64,000 nt of DNA from Nitrospirota bacterium (GTDB lineage: Bacteria > Nitrospirota > Thermodesulfovibrionia > Thermodesulfovibrionales > UBA6898), in assembly GCA_016235245.1 (NCBI GenBank), contig JACRLO010000019.1, positions 48,692-112,691 on the forward strand, in the 5' to 3' direction. The notes beneath the pieces are model-generated. The model had not been told where the DNA came from and made no database searches. It worked only from the letters and a program-made list of their open reading frames with translations. The position numbers and the translations under genes were made by a program. The stretch's first letter is position 1, and each line of letters starts with the position of its first letter. Of this stretch, positions 1 to 8,931 are shown piece after piece.

Positions 1-117
1 GTTCTTTGCCGCTCTCTGCATGACATCAGAAAAGACAAGGCTTGCTCCGAAAAGGCTCAAGAGAAGCAGAAAAACCAATAGTGCCTGAATGATGCTTACG
101 CTGATAATTCGCTTCAT
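1..117 (-). CDS. N-terminus of a membrane-anchored or exported protein (partial)
   Basis: The first 39 codons of a leftward gene are present and the rest lies outside the window. The ATG is preceded by a good Shine-Dalgarno (GGGAGGATTC). The translation starts MKRIISVSII and has a long hydrophobic run (about residues 4-29, rich in Leu, Phe and Val), followed by a polar stretch. This fits an uncleaved N-terminal anchor or a signal peptide, as in sensor kinases, chemotaxis receptors or cytochromes. Nothing further can be said about function. The 212 bases between this start and the end of the GGDEF gene hold no convincing gene. Confidence 0.6.
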   Translation of the reverse strand, partial: MKRIISVSIIQALLVFLLLLSLFGASLVFSDVMQRAAKN

Positions 118-329
118 GAATCCTCCCTTCATATGCTACAGGATCCTTCTGTTCTCTCCACCGGTAATAAGAATATACGAAGAAGATGAAAGAAAGATTA
201 ACGGAGCATGAAATGAAATTAATATTGAAGGGTCACGAAAGGAGGACAATTGAAGAGATTCTCAGGAGTCTCATGGGAGAAAGAAGCTGCTGATCAGACG
301 AAACAGACTCTATGCCCGTCTAAATGTCT

Positions 330-1232
330 TCAGTCTGCCGGGAGTTCTGAATAATGGCAGTATTTGTTTTTGTCGTGCTTTTTCGCGTAGTACATGGCCT
401 TGTCCGCCTTTTTTATCAATTCATCAGCGCAGCCGGAGTCGGCAGGGAATATGCTTATACCAATGCTGACGCCGATCGAACATTCCTGCGCTCCAATCTG
501 AAATGGCAGGGAAAGAGCGTTAATTATTCTTTCCGACACCGAGGCGGCTTCTTTCGCTTCAGCTACGCGCGCCAGGACCACAACGAACTCGTCCCCGCCC
601 AGGCGGGCTACCGTATCTGCCTTCCGAACGCATGAGGTCAAACGGTCTGCCGCTTCTTTCAACAGAAGATCACCGGTATCATGGCCAAAGGTGTCGTTGA
701 TCTCTTTGAAGCGGTCGAGATCAAGGAAGAGAACGGCAAGCATATGCTTATAGCGTTTTGCCATCTCGAGTGCCTGGGCAAGTCTGTCCATGCAGCGCGC
801 CCTGTTGGGAAGTCCTGTGAGAATATCAAGATGGGCCAGGTCCTGCAGTTCCCTGTTTAGCTTATGGTCGCGCATGAGCCGGTTGAACCTTGCAGAAAGC
901 TCGGGTAAGGTGAAAGGTTTTGTGATAAAATCACCGGCTCCCGCCTCAATCGCGTCCTCTTCGGAATTATCAGCTGCAAATCCGGTCATCACGATAACAG
1001 ACAGTCCTGGCTGTCTTTTTAGCATATTCTTTGTAAGGACAATGCCGTCCATATTCGGCATTTTTATGTCGGTAATTACTGTGTCGTAATCAGCTTCGTA
1101 TATCATTTTCAGCGCTTCGACTCCGTCCGAAGCAGTGTCGCAGTGATGTCCCATTGAGGCAAAAAAGGCCGTCAAGAGGCCTTTAATTGCATCTTCGTCA
1201 TCAACAATCAATATCCTGTAGTGCTGTGTCAT
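330..1232 (-). CDS. Response regulator with diguanylate cyclase (REC-GGDEF)
   Basis: Predicted cytoplasmic c-di-GMP synthase controlled by phosphorylation. An N-terminal receiver domain (about residues 6-121) has the acidic pair DDE, the phospho-acceptor D55 and the conserved K105. A GGDEF domain follows (about 130-295) with an intact GGDEF active site at 212-216. An inhibitory RxxD site lies five residues upstream (RKAD, 203-206), so feedback inhibition by c-di-GMP is expected. I chose the ATG at 1232 because a GGGGA ribosome site lies just upstream; an in-frame TTG twelve bases earlier would add four residues. No kinase gene is adjacent, so the partner is unknown. It lies downstream of argC on the same strand, 126 bases away. 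Confidence 0.9.
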   Translation of the reverse strand: MTQHYRILIVDDEDAIKGLLTAFFASMGHHCDTASDGVEALKMIYEADYDTVITDIKMPNMDGIVLTKNMLKRQPGLSVIVMTGFAADNSEEDAIEAGAGDFITKPFTLPELSARFNRLMRDHKLNRELQDLAHLDILTGLPNRARCMDRLAQALEMAKRYKHMLAVLFLDLDRFKEINDTFGHDTGDLLLKEAADRLTSCVRKADTVARLGGDEFVVVLARVAEAKEAASVSERIINALSLPFQIGAQECSIGVSIGISIFPADSGCADELIKKADKAMYYAKKHDKNKYCHYSELPAD

Positions 1233-1358
1233 ATTCTTCCCCAAAGTAGGTGATCAGTTATCGTGCTTCACGAAATATTCTTTAACGTATCTGCCCACGC
1301 AGCAAAACTGAATGGCTCGCTGCGGTAATCTGTTCCATAGCAGAGAAAAAACAGGCAG

Positions 1359-2420
1359 CTACGGGAAAAGGGCAGGCTGGGCAAGGCCCTCTGCTTCGCT
1401 GAATCCCATCATGAGGTTCATGTTTTGCACCGCCTGGCCGGATGCCCCCTTGACCAGATTGTCAATTGCAGATACGATAATCAGCGTATTCGTCCTTGGG
1501 TTCACCGTAAGTCCGATTTCGCAGCAGTTTGATCCCCGGACATTCTTGATGTTAGGCAGAGCACCCTCCGAAAGCACCCTCACAAACGGTTCTTTTATAT
1601 AAGCCTTGTGATAGATGCTTAATGCGGTCGTTGTGTCGATCTTCTTTGTCAGCTTCGCGTAAATCGTCGAGAGAATGCCCCGATCAACCGGCAGGAGATG
1701 AGGCGTGAAAGTAACGGCCACATTTTTGCCGGCAAGGGTAGAGATTTCCTGCTCAATCTCGGGTGTATGCCGGTGCGTTGCAAGACCATATGCCCTGAAC
1801 CCCTCATTCACCTCGCAGAAAGAGATGCCAAGATCAGCCTTTCTGCCTGCTCCGCTTGTGCCTGACTTTGAATCTATAATAAGGGTCGAGGCATCGATAA
1901 GCCGCTTCTTCAATGCAGGCATAAGGCCGAGGATCGTACTGGTCGGATAACAGCCGGGGTTTGCGATGAGCCGCGCCTTCTGAATCTTTGTCCGGTAACA
2001 CTCGGGAAGCCCGTACACTGCTTTCTTAAGCGTATCTTTATAATTATGCAGGAGGCCATACCACTTGGCATAGGTTGTTGTGTCAGCGATCCGGTAATCT
2101 GCTGACAGGTCAATTACCCGCTTTCCCATGCTGTAGAAATAATGCACTGCATCCTGGGATGCACCGTGGGGAAGTGCCAGAAAGAAGAGGTCTGCTTTTG
2201 TGAGAAGCGTTTCCCGGTCCATAGACTCGAAAGCAAGATCCCCGTATGCAGAAAGGAAGGGAAATACCTCCCGCAGTTTCCTGCCCGCAGATTTTTCAGA
2301 GGTGATGGCAGTTACCTCAACATGAGGATGGTGCGCAAGGATCCTGAGCAGTTCAATACCTGTGTAACCGCTGGCCCCGCATATTCCGACCTTCAGCTTC
2401 TTCATAACTGCTTTGTTCAT
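1359..2420 (-). CDS. argC: N-acetyl-gamma-glutamyl-phosphate reductase
   Basis: Cytoplasmic enzyme of arginine synthesis that reduces N-acetylglutamyl phosphate to the semialdehyde with NADPH. The N-terminal dinucleotide-binding motif GxxGYTG (in VGICGASGYTGIE) and the catalytic cysteine in the NPGCYPT motif (C157 with this start) are present, and the roughly 350-residue length is normal. The start is uncertain. The ATG at 2420 has a distant GAGG; the next ATG, at 2405, begins right before the conserved KVGICGASG strand and would give 348 residues. The gene lies after the rpsI terminator, so it probably has its own promoter. argH is found elsewhere in this window, so the arginine genes are scattered. 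Confidence 0.93.
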   Translation of the reverse strand: MNKAVMKKLKVGICGASGYTGIELLRILAHHPHVEVTAITSEKSAGRKLREVFPFLSAYGDLAFESMDRETLLTKADLFFLALPHGASQDAVHYFYSMGKRVIDLSADYRIADTTTYAKWYGLLHNYKDTLKKAVYGLPECYRTKIQKARLIANPGCYPTSTILGLMPALKKRLIDASTLIIDSKSGTSGAGRKADLGISFCEVNEGFRAYGLATHRHTPEIEQEISTLAGKNVAVTFTPHLLPVDRGILSTIYAKLTKKIDTTTALSIYHKAYIKEPFVRVLSEGALPNIKNVRGSNCCEIGLTVNPRTNTLIIVSAIDNLVKGASGQAVQNMNLMMGFSEAEGLAQPALFP

Positions 2421-2466
2421 TTTATAATCATACCTCACTATGTTCAAAAAAGTTCAGGCAAAAAAG

Positions 2467-2494
2467 AAAAGGCCCCGAAAATTCGGGGCCTTTT
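2467..2494 (-). terminator. Rho-independent terminator of rplM-rpsI
   Basis: A near-perfect stem (AAGGCCCCGAA paired with TTCGGGGCCTT) with a short A/T loop lies 22 bases after the rpsI stop. On the minus strand it runs into a T-rich tail (complement of AAAAAGAAAA). It should end the ribosomal protein transcript before argC. The sequence is symmetrical enough to work in both directions. Confidence 0.9.
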
Positions 2495-2515
2495 GGTATC
2501 GTATCGAAAGAAAAA

Positions 2516-2908
2516 TTATCTCTTCGAGAACTGGAAGCGCTTTCTTGCTCCTGCGAGACCGTATTTCTTTCTTTCCTTTTCTCTCGGATCTCTGGTAAGA
2601 AACCCTTCTTTTTTGAGTTTGCCCCTCATTTCAAGATCTACCCGTAACAATGCCCTTGAGATGCCGTGCCTGATAGCGCCCGCCTGTCCGGTGAGGCCGC
2701 CTCCGGCAACTTTGACCGATATATCATGCTTGCCGGTGACCCCTACGAGTTCGATCGGCTGCTTGATGATCATGCGAAGAGTCTCTCTATGGAAGTAATC
2801 GTCAAGTGACTTGTTGTTGACGGTAATTTTGCCTGTGCCCGGCGCGATGATAACCCGCGCTACAGCATTTTTTCTTCTTCCCGTGCTGTTATATTTAATC
2901 TCTGCCAT
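2516..2908 (-). CDS. rpsI: 30S ribosomal protein S9
   Basis: Small-subunit ribosomal protein near the decoding site. The 130-residue length is typical. The N-terminus ([14 protein letters not shown]) and the C-terminal basic tail ending in KRFQFSKR, which reaches toward the P-site tRNA, are both characteristic. It lies 10 bases downstream of rplM, the usual order in bacteria, and is followed by a strong terminator, so the two form a complete operon. Confidence 0.98.
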   Translation of the reverse strand: MAEIKYNSTGRRKNAVARVIIAPGTGKITVNNKSLDDYFHRETLRMIIKQPIELVGVTGKHDISVKVAGGGLTGQAGAIRHGISRALLRVDLEMRGKLKKEGFLTRDPREKERKKYGLAGARKRFQFSKR

Positions 2909-2918
2909 CTTTTCTCCT

Positions 2919-3344
2919 CTACTGCAATATTTCCGGGGCCTGGGCCTTGTGCGGGTGCTCAGCTCCCTTATAGACTTTCAGCTTCTTCAGCATCTGCTTG
3001 CCGAGGGTGTTTTTCGGCAGCATGCCCCAGACAGCCTTTTCTATGATCCGTTCAGGATGCTTTTCGAACATCACTTTGGCTGTCTCGGCCTTGATCCCGC
3101 CGATATATCCAGTGTGATGATAATAAACCTTGTCGTTCATCTTGTTGCCGGTCAGCCGGACCTTGTCCGCATTCACGACGATAACAAAATCTCCTGTGTC
3201 AACATTGGGCGTGAACACCGCTTTGTTCTTGCCTCTGAGTTGGACGGCAATTTTTACGGCGAGCCTGCCGAGCACGGCATCCCTGGCGTCGACGACATAC
3301 CACTTGCGTTCAACATCACCTTTTTTTGCAAACTGGGTCTTCAT
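2919..3344 (-). CDS. rplM: 50S ribosomal protein L13
   Basis: Large-subunit ribosomal protein that acts early in 50S assembly. It is 141 residues, the standard length. Family motifs are visible, including [15 protein letters not shown] near the N-terminus, [11 protein letters not shown], and the central MLPKNTLGK segment. It is the first gene of the rplM-rpsI operon. It begins 85 bases after glyS and has its own likely promoter in that gap. Confidence 0.98.
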   Translation of the reverse strand: MKTQFAKKGDVERKWYVVDARDAVLGRLAVKIAVQLRGKNKAVFTPNVDTGDFVIVVNADKVRLTGNKMNDKVYYHHTGYIGGIKAETAKVMFEKHPERIIEKAVWGMLPKNTLGKQMLKKLKVYKGAEHPHKAQAPEILQ

Positions 3345-3392
3345 TATTGCTTCTTACCTTTCTTTCTGAAAAAATGAGAGTTAAGTAAAATA

Positions 3393-3416
3393 ATAAAAAA
3401 CAGATAGAAATGTCAA
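3393..3416 (-). promoter_or_regulatory. Likely sigma-70 promoter of rplM-rpsI
   Basis: Reading the minus strand, a perfect TTGACA is followed 16-18 bases later by TATTTT in an AT-rich stretch between the glyS stop and the rplM start. This lets the ribosomal protein operon be transcribed independently of glyQS. The -10 match is imperfect. Confidence 0.6.
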
Positions 3417-3429
3417 TATTTTGTGGCGA

Positions 3430-5523
3430 TCATGACTGAAATTTTGAAAAATCCGCTACAGGTGCTACGGTTTCCCATATCTCCCGAAGCAGGGAAAGCC
3501 TGTTTATCTTTATCTCTTCGTCCTTGTCCATGACCAGAACCTTATCAAAGAAACGGTTGATCGCAGGCGTTATCAGGAGTATCTGCCTGATTGCAGCAGA
3601 AAAATCGCCCGCTGCCAGAAGCGGTGCGACTGCCGATTTCATCGCTGCATGGCTGCTGCCCAGGTTCTTCTCCTCATCCTGCCGGAACAGTTCAGGCTTT
3701 GCAGAAGGAAGCGCGTTCTTTGGCACGATATTATTTACTCTCTTGATAGCAAGGAGAAATTCAGCGAAGGTTTCTTTTTCTTCTGCCTGCACTGTCGCAA
3801 GCGCCACAATCCTTGCGGTAATTCCCTGCAGGGGATGGGTGAAAGAAAGCTGAAGCACTGATCGGATGATCTCCTGGGTATGACCTGCGGAGGAGAGGAT
3901 GAACTCGGTCCTCTGGCTCATGAAGTTTGCGATAGAATCCATGACTGCCTCAGGGGATGCAACTTTTTGCTGATGAGTGAGCGCATGGGCAAATACGTCC
4001 AGGAGGCTCAGAGCGTATCCTTTTTCAAGGAATATCACGACGATGCCCATTGCCTGGCGCCTAAGGGCAAAGGGGTCCTCAGAGCCGGTAGGGATGAGGC
4101 CGATTGAAAAAAACGAAGCAATGTTATCGATCTTGTCAGCGAGGCTCAGAATTGCGCCAATCTCCGTCTGGGGGATTCTGTCGCCAAAACTCTTCGGCAT
4201 ATACTGCTCCTCGAGGGCATCTGCGACATCCCGTTCCTCCCTGTCGTGATGGGCATAATATTTACCCATAATGCCCTGCAGTTCAGGGAACTCTCTGACC
4301 ACACCGGTGATGAGGTCAGTCTTGGAGAGACGCGCTGCCCTGACTGCCTTGTCCTTCAGGTCAGGGGAGAGTTTTTCGGCAAGGAACCCTGCAATCGAAG
4401 CAATCCGGTCTGTTTTTTCAAGGAGCGTTCCGAGCCGGGCATGAAACGTGACATTTCTGAGGCTTTCGATTCGGTCGGCAAGCGGTTTGGCCGAATCCTC
4501 TCTGTAATAGAACTTAGCATCGTCAAAGCGGGCCTTGATGACACGCTGGGCGCCAATTCTCACCGTTTCGGCATTTTCTGCCTTGGTGTTGCTCATGACG
4601 ATGAAGTTGTTGGCAAGATAGCCGCCGGCATCCTGCAGAGCAAAATACTTCTGATGGTCTTTCATGACCGTGATAAGCAGTTCCTTCGGGAGCTTGAGAT
4701 AGTCCTTGTCAAAGCTGCAGAGCACCGGCACAGGGTATTCGACGAGAAAGTTCACGGTTTCAAGAAGCCCTTCGTCCGAGATGACCTGCAGGCTTGAGTT
4801 TTGAATGAGCTGAGCCATGGATTTTATGATCGAGTCGCGCCTTTTGTTCTGATCAAGGAGCACAAAATTGGTCTCAAGGAAATGCCGGTAAGAAGAGATA
4901 TCCTTAATCTGAAAGGAAGCAGGAGAAAGGAACCGGTGGCCCCTCGTCTGATTGCCGCTCTTAAGGCCGTCGATATCAAACTCAATCTTCTCCGCCCCCG
5001 AAATGGCCAGGACCCATGCTATGGGTCTGACAAACGTCATGGAGCCGTTACCCCAGCGCATGGATTTGGGGAAGTGCAGCGACAGTATGATTTTTTTCAG
5101 AAGTTCAGGAAGAACCGTTTTTGTATCGATGCCTTTTTCTTCGACAACCGCAATCACATACTCTCCCTTGCCCTTCTGCTTAAGCGTAAGGTCAGAGACG
5201 GAGAGCCCCAGAGACGATGCGAATCCGGTCGCTGCCTTTGTCGGCTTGCCCTCCTGGTCATAGGCCGCATTTTTTGCCGGTCCGAAGACTTCCTTTACCT
5301 GATCTTTTTGCGATGCGGCAACCCCGTCAAGCATCAGAGTAAGTCTTCGCGGTGTTGCATAGACCGCTATGTCCGCATAACCGATGCGATATTCTCCGAA
5401 TGTCCTGGCCGCTATTGCCGTGAGGTCCTGTATCGCCTGGGGAAGAAACCGGGAGGGAATTTCCTCTGACCCTATTTCAAGCAGTATTGATGGCCCGTTG
5501 GGGATAAGCTCTTTTTTGCTCAT
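3430..5523 (-). CDS. glyS: Glycine--tRNA ligase beta subunit
   Basis: Beta subunit of the two-subunit (alpha2beta2) glycyl-tRNA synthetase, which contributes tRNA recognition. It is 697 residues, close to the family norm. The N-terminus [21 protein letters not shown] motif, an internal HD-type segment and the C-terminal DALR-like anticodon region ([19 protein letters not shown]) are recognisable. The start overlaps the glyQ stop by 4 bases (ATGA), so the two subunits are translationally coupled. Confidence 0.97.
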   Translation of the reverse strand: MSKKELIPNGPSILLEIGSEEIPSRFLPQAIQDLTAIAARTFGEYRIGYADIAVYATPRRLTLMLDGVAASQKDQVKEVFGPAKNAAYDQEGKPTKAATGFASSLGLSVSDLTLKQKGKGEYVIAVVEEKGIDTKTVLPELLKKIILSLHFPKSMRWGNGSMTFVRPIAWVLAISGAEKIEFDIDGLKSGNQTRGHRFLSPASFQIKDISSYRHFLETNFVLLDQNKRRDSIIKSMAQLIQNSSLQVISDEGLLETVNFLVEYPVPVLCSFDKDYLKLPKELLITVMKDHQKYFALQDAGGYLANNFIVMSNTKAENAETVRIGAQRVIKARFDDAKFYYREDSAKPLADRIESLRNVTFHARLGTLLEKTDRIASIAGFLAEKLSPDLKDKAVRAARLSKTDLITGVVREFPELQGIMGKYYAHHDREERDVADALEEQYMPKSFGDRIPQTEIGAILSLADKIDNIASFFSIGLIPTGSEDPFALRRQAMGIVVIFLEKGYALSLLDVFAHALTHQQKVASPEAVMDSIANFMSQRTEFILSSAGHTQEIIRSVLQLSFTHPLQGITARIVALATVQAEEKETFAEFLLAIKRVNNIVPKNALPSAKPELFRQDEEKNLGSSHAAMKSAVAPLLAAGDFSAAIRQILLITPAINRFFDKVLVMDKDEEIKINRLSLLREIWETVAPVADFSKFQS

Positions 5524-6395
5524 TTATCAGTCCTCAGAAGGGGGTAGCCCAGCTCTTCTCTCTGTCGGCTGTAGGCCTCTGCAGAGAGCTTTGCAAGGTT
5601 TCTTACGCGGGCGATGTATTTTGTCCGCTCGGTCACCGAGATGGCGCCACGCGCGTCAAGAAGGTTGAAGAGGTGCGAGCACTTGAGGCAGAACTCATAC
5701 GATGGAATCACAAGGCCGAGTTTGTTGAGTCTGATTGACTCCTGTTCGCAGTCCTCGAAATGGCGCGCCAGTAGTTCAGCATTGGAATGGTCAAAATTAT
5801 ATTTGGAGCCTTCAACCTCGGTCATATGGTGGATGTCACCGTACAGGAGGTCTTTATTCCACTTGAGTTGATATACATTGTCAACACCCTGAAGGTACAT
5901 GGCGATGCGTTCAAGGCCGTAGGTTATTTCGAGTGTTACGGGCTTGAGGTCGATGCCGCCCACCTGCTGAAAATAGGTGAACTGCGTTACCTCCATGCCG
6001 TCGAGCCAGACTTCCCAGCCGAGCCCCCAGGCGCCGAGCGTCGGAGATTCCCAGTCGTCCTCAACGAACCTGATGTCATGTTTTGTCGGATCAACACCGA
6101 TCGCCTCAAGGCTTTCGAGATAGATTCCCTGACAGTCTGCAGGTGATGGCTTGATGATCACCTGATACTGGTAATAGTGCTGCAATCTGTTGGGATTTTC
6201 GCCGTATCTTCCATCGGTCGGTCTGCGCGAAGGTTCTACAAACGCGGTTTTCCAGGGCTCGGGGCCGAGGACCTTTAGAAAGGTTGCCGGGTGGAAGGTC
6301 CCTGCGCCGACCTCGATATCATAAGGCTGAAGCAGCACACAGCCTTTTTTTGCCCAGAACTGATGAAGTGTGAGTATGAGATCCTGAAAATGCAC
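5520..6395 (-). CDS. glyQ: Glycine--tRNA ligase alpha subunit
   Basis: Catalytic alpha subunit of the heterotetrameric glycyl-tRNA synthetase, 291 residues, the usual length. The class II core is easily seen ([20 protein letters not shown] near the start; the long segment [23 protein letters not shown]). The start codon is GTG, chosen because a strong AAGGAGG lies six bases upstream. It is the first gene of the glyQ-glyS operon and sits behind a good promoter. Confidence 0.97.
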   Translation of the reverse strand: MHFQDLILTLHQFWAKKGCVLLQPYDIEVGAGTFHPATFLKVLGPEPWKTAFVEPSRRPTDGRYGENPNRLQHYYQYQVIIKPSPADCQGIYLESLEAIGVDPTKHDIRFVEDDWESPTLGAWGLGWEVWLDGMEVTQFTYFQQVGGIDLKPVTLEITYGLERIAMYLQGVDNVYQLKWNKDLLYGDIHHMTEVEGSKYNFDHSNAELLARHFEDCEQESIRLNKLGLVIPSYEFCLKCSHLFNLLDARGAISVTERTKYIARVRNLAKLSAEAYSRQREELGYPLLRTDK

Positions 6396-6421
6396 AACCA
6401 GCCTCCTTGGAACGAGCCAAA

Positions 6422-6450
6422 ATCTTAAAAAATTCCTGCACTTTTGTCAA
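6422..6450 (-). promoter_or_regulatory. Sigma-70 promoter of glyQ-glyS
   Basis: On the minus strand a perfect TTGACA (6445-6450) is separated by exactly 17 bases from TAAGAT (6422-6427). It sits 27 bases upstream of the glyQ GTG, leaving a short leader that contains the AAGGAGG ribosome site. Confidence 0.75.
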
Positions 6451-6606
6451 TGGCGCGGCAGGGGAATTATGACACCCGCAATGCATGGAAAACAGTCCGC
6501 ACCGGTGAATTCTGTATGTAATGCATGATCAAATCCGGGGGCTTAAGCATGGATTTTCCCGCAGCGGAGGAAGTAAGACTAACGAACATTATTTCCGCTG
6601 GCATGC

Positions 6607-8931
6607 TCAGCCCAGTATCTTTTCAAGCATCTCCTTCAGCGCCTCCAGACGATACGGTTTTACCAGTGCGCCGCTGTAACCGTATAACGCATATTCGCCC
6701 ATAACGGGGTCATTGGCATATCCGCTTGATACGATTGCCTTCACCTTCGGATCAAGATCACGGATCTGAACAAACGCTTCCTGTCCGCCCATACCCCCGG
6801 GTATTGAAAGATCGAGGATTATGGCAGCATAAGGGTCTCCCGCTTTCCCTGCCGCTGCATAGGCATTGATCGCCTCATCGCCGTTTATCACAGCCTTTAC
6901 CCGGTACCCGATAAATTCCAGATAATCGACGGTGATCTGATTAACCGATGACTCGTCGTCCATGATCAGAATCCTGGGGCCGATTTTGGCCGCATCCTTA
7001 AGCATGAGTATGGTCTCTGCATCAGTGACAGCCGCAGGCAGATAGATATGGAAGACAGAGCCCTTGCCGATTTCTGAATCAACTCGTATCACGCCGCTAT
7101 GCTTTCTGATGATTGCGTCACTGACCGTCAGGCCAAGCCCCATACCTTTCTGTGCCCCGCGTTCTTTGGTCGAAAAATAGGGGTCGAATATTTTCGGCAG
7201 GAGTTCAGGAGCGATGCCGCAGCCCTGGTCTCTGATCGAGATTTTGATATGACTTCCCGGCGCCAAGCCTGAAATTTCCTGGGGCTTGACCGTCTCATTT
7301 GAGGCGCTGACCAGAAGGACGCCTCCTGAGGGCATTGCATCTTTGGCGTTGAGCGAAATATTCCCTATCACCTGGCGAAGCTGAGAAGCATCGACATAAA
7401 TGGGAAGGAGGTCGGTCGGCAGATCGAAGACCGTCTTGATATCTGAACCGCTCATGATGTAATCAACTGTATCCCTGATAAGCTCACGCGGCCGGATCGT
7501 CTGTCTGACCGCCGTGACCCCGCCTGAAAAACCAATGAGCTGATTGGTCAGATTGATGGCAGCGTGATATGCCAGCTCGGCATTTTTGAGAAACGGGAAG
7601 GCTTTGCTCGTCGCCGGGGTGTAGATCTTCGCCATGTCTATATTGCCCAGCAGCCCCTGAAGCAGGTTATTAAAATCATGGGCTATGCCGCCAGCAAGAT
7701 TACCGAGCGATTCGAGGTTCCTCACCTTTATGATCTCAGTTTCCATATTCTTGCGCTCCGTAATGTCTTCGAGAAGCCATATCGCACCGTCTTCCAGGTT
7801 TGCCGGATTTACTGCCTGGCCGACAAGATTGCACCAGACAAGGGAGCCGTCTTTCTTGCTCATCTGCACCTCGCCGGTGAAGACTTCACCCCGGGAAAGA
7901 GCCGCATATCCCTTTTCCCCTGTTTCGATATAACTTTTTTTGTCAGGGTAGAAGATCTCCGTATCGTTGCCGACTGCCTCGTCAATCGTAAAGCCAAACA
8001 TATCAGCCAGACTCTTATTCGTCCAGATGATCTTCCTGTTTTTGAGAAACAGGACTCCTACCCCCAGGTTGTCGAGGATGATCCGCTGCTCATTTGCTAC
8101 CCTCACGAGGTTGGCCTCAGTGATCTTACGGGTGGTAATATCACGATTACTGGCGCGAATGCCGCGAAAGACGCCATCGGCGCCATGAATCGGCTGACAC
8201 ACATGATGTATCCAGCGAATATCGCCGTTTCGGTCGATAATCCGAAATTCGAGTTCTTCCGGTCCCTGATATTCTTGCAGAGCGGTGCGATGGTTTCGGT
8301 GCTCTTCATACGAGGCAGTATCGTCCGGAAAAACGATTCGACTCAGTAAATCCGGGTCGGCGATGAACTCGGAGGAACTATAGCCGGTGATACGCTTGCA
8401 GGAAGAGGACATATAAATGATCCGGTTCTGCTCCGTGATCCAGTATTCCCAATCATAGGTGAAGTCAGCTACCGTATGGTATCGCTCCTCAGTCTCTCTC
8501 AAACGTTTATCGGCCCTGCTTTTATGGAGGGCGACCTCGATCGTGGACATCAGAGTATCTATCGTAGATGGCTTGGGGAGATAGCCGAAAGGTTCAGCTT
8601 TTTTTGCCTGTCCAAGCGTTTCAGCATCGGCGTGCGCTGTTAAAAAAACGATGGGAATGGCGAGTGACTTCCGGATCTCTTCGGCAGCCTGGATGCCGTT
8701 CATGTCACCTGCAAGGGTAATGTCCATCAGGATCAGGTCCGGATGCAGCTCAACTGCCCGACGTATTGCATCTTCTCCGCTGGCTACGACCGCTATGACC
8801 TCATACCCCAGCTGGACCAGGCTGGATTTGATATCCATCGCGGTCACGGATTCGTCCTCAACTAACATTATTGTACTGACTTGTGCATTGGTTTCGGTAT
8901 TCAAAGCCTCTTCTGTCGGCTGCCTATCCAT
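6607..8931 (-). CDS. Hybrid sensor histidine kinase (REC-PAS-PAS-HisKA-HATPase-REC)
   Basis: Soluble hybrid kinase of 774 residues without membrane segments. In order it has a receiver (about 20-135, VEDES and ILMDITL phospho-acceptor motif), two PAS domains (about 150-390), a phospho-acceptor helix with GGIAHDFNN, an HATPase domain with DQGCGIAPE and GMGLGL boxes, and a C-terminal receiver (MDDESS, ILDLSIPGG). I chose the ATG at 8931, which overlaps the end of the upstream kinase gene by 8 bases and follows a GGTGAT site. Longer in-frame starts would lie inside that gene. The overlap suggests that the heme-type kinase gene upstream feeds the same phosphorelay, which is inference. Confidence 0.9.
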   Translation of the reverse strand: MDRQPTEEALNTETNAQVSTIMLVEDESVTAMDIKSSLVQLGYEVIAVVASGEDAIRRAVELHPDLILMDITLAGDMNGIQAAEEIRKSLAIPIVFLTAHADAETLGQAKKAEPFGYLPKPSTIDTLMSTIEVALHKSRADKRLRETEERYHTVADFTYDWEYWITEQNRIIYMSSSCKRITGYSSSEFIADPDLLSRIVFPDDTASYEEHRNHRTALQEYQGPEELEFRIIDRNGDIRWIHHVCQPIHGADGVFRGIRASNRDITTRKITEANLVRVANEQRIILDNLGVGVLFLKNRKIIWTNKSLADMFGFTIDEAVGNDTEIFYPDKKSYIETGEKGYAALSRGEVFTGEVQMSKKDGSLVWCNLVGQAVNPANLEDGAIWLLEDITERKNMETEIIKVRNLESLGNLAGGIAHDFNNLLQGLLGNIDMAKIYTPATSKAFPFLKNAELAYHAAINLTNQLIGFSGGVTAVRQTIRPRELIRDTVDYIMSGSDIKTVFDLPTDLLPIYVDASQLRQVIGNISLNAKDAMPSGGVLLVSASNETVKPQEISGLAPGSHIKISIRDQGCGIAPELLPKIFDPYFSTKERGAQKGMGLGLTVSDAIIRKHSGVIRVDSEIGKGSVFHIYLPAAVTDAETILMLKDAAKIGPRILIMDDESSVNQITVDYLEFIGYRVKAVINGDEAINAYAAAGKAGDPYAAIILDLSIPGGMGGQEAFVQIRDLDPKVKAIVSSGYANDPVMGEYALYGYSGALVKPYRLEALKEMLEKILG

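Noticed and set aside
250..354. Short rightward frame starting TTG behind AAAGGAGG, 34 codons
   Set aside because: The ribosome site is attractive, but the translation is unremarkable, and it overlaps the end of the GGDEF gene on the other strand.
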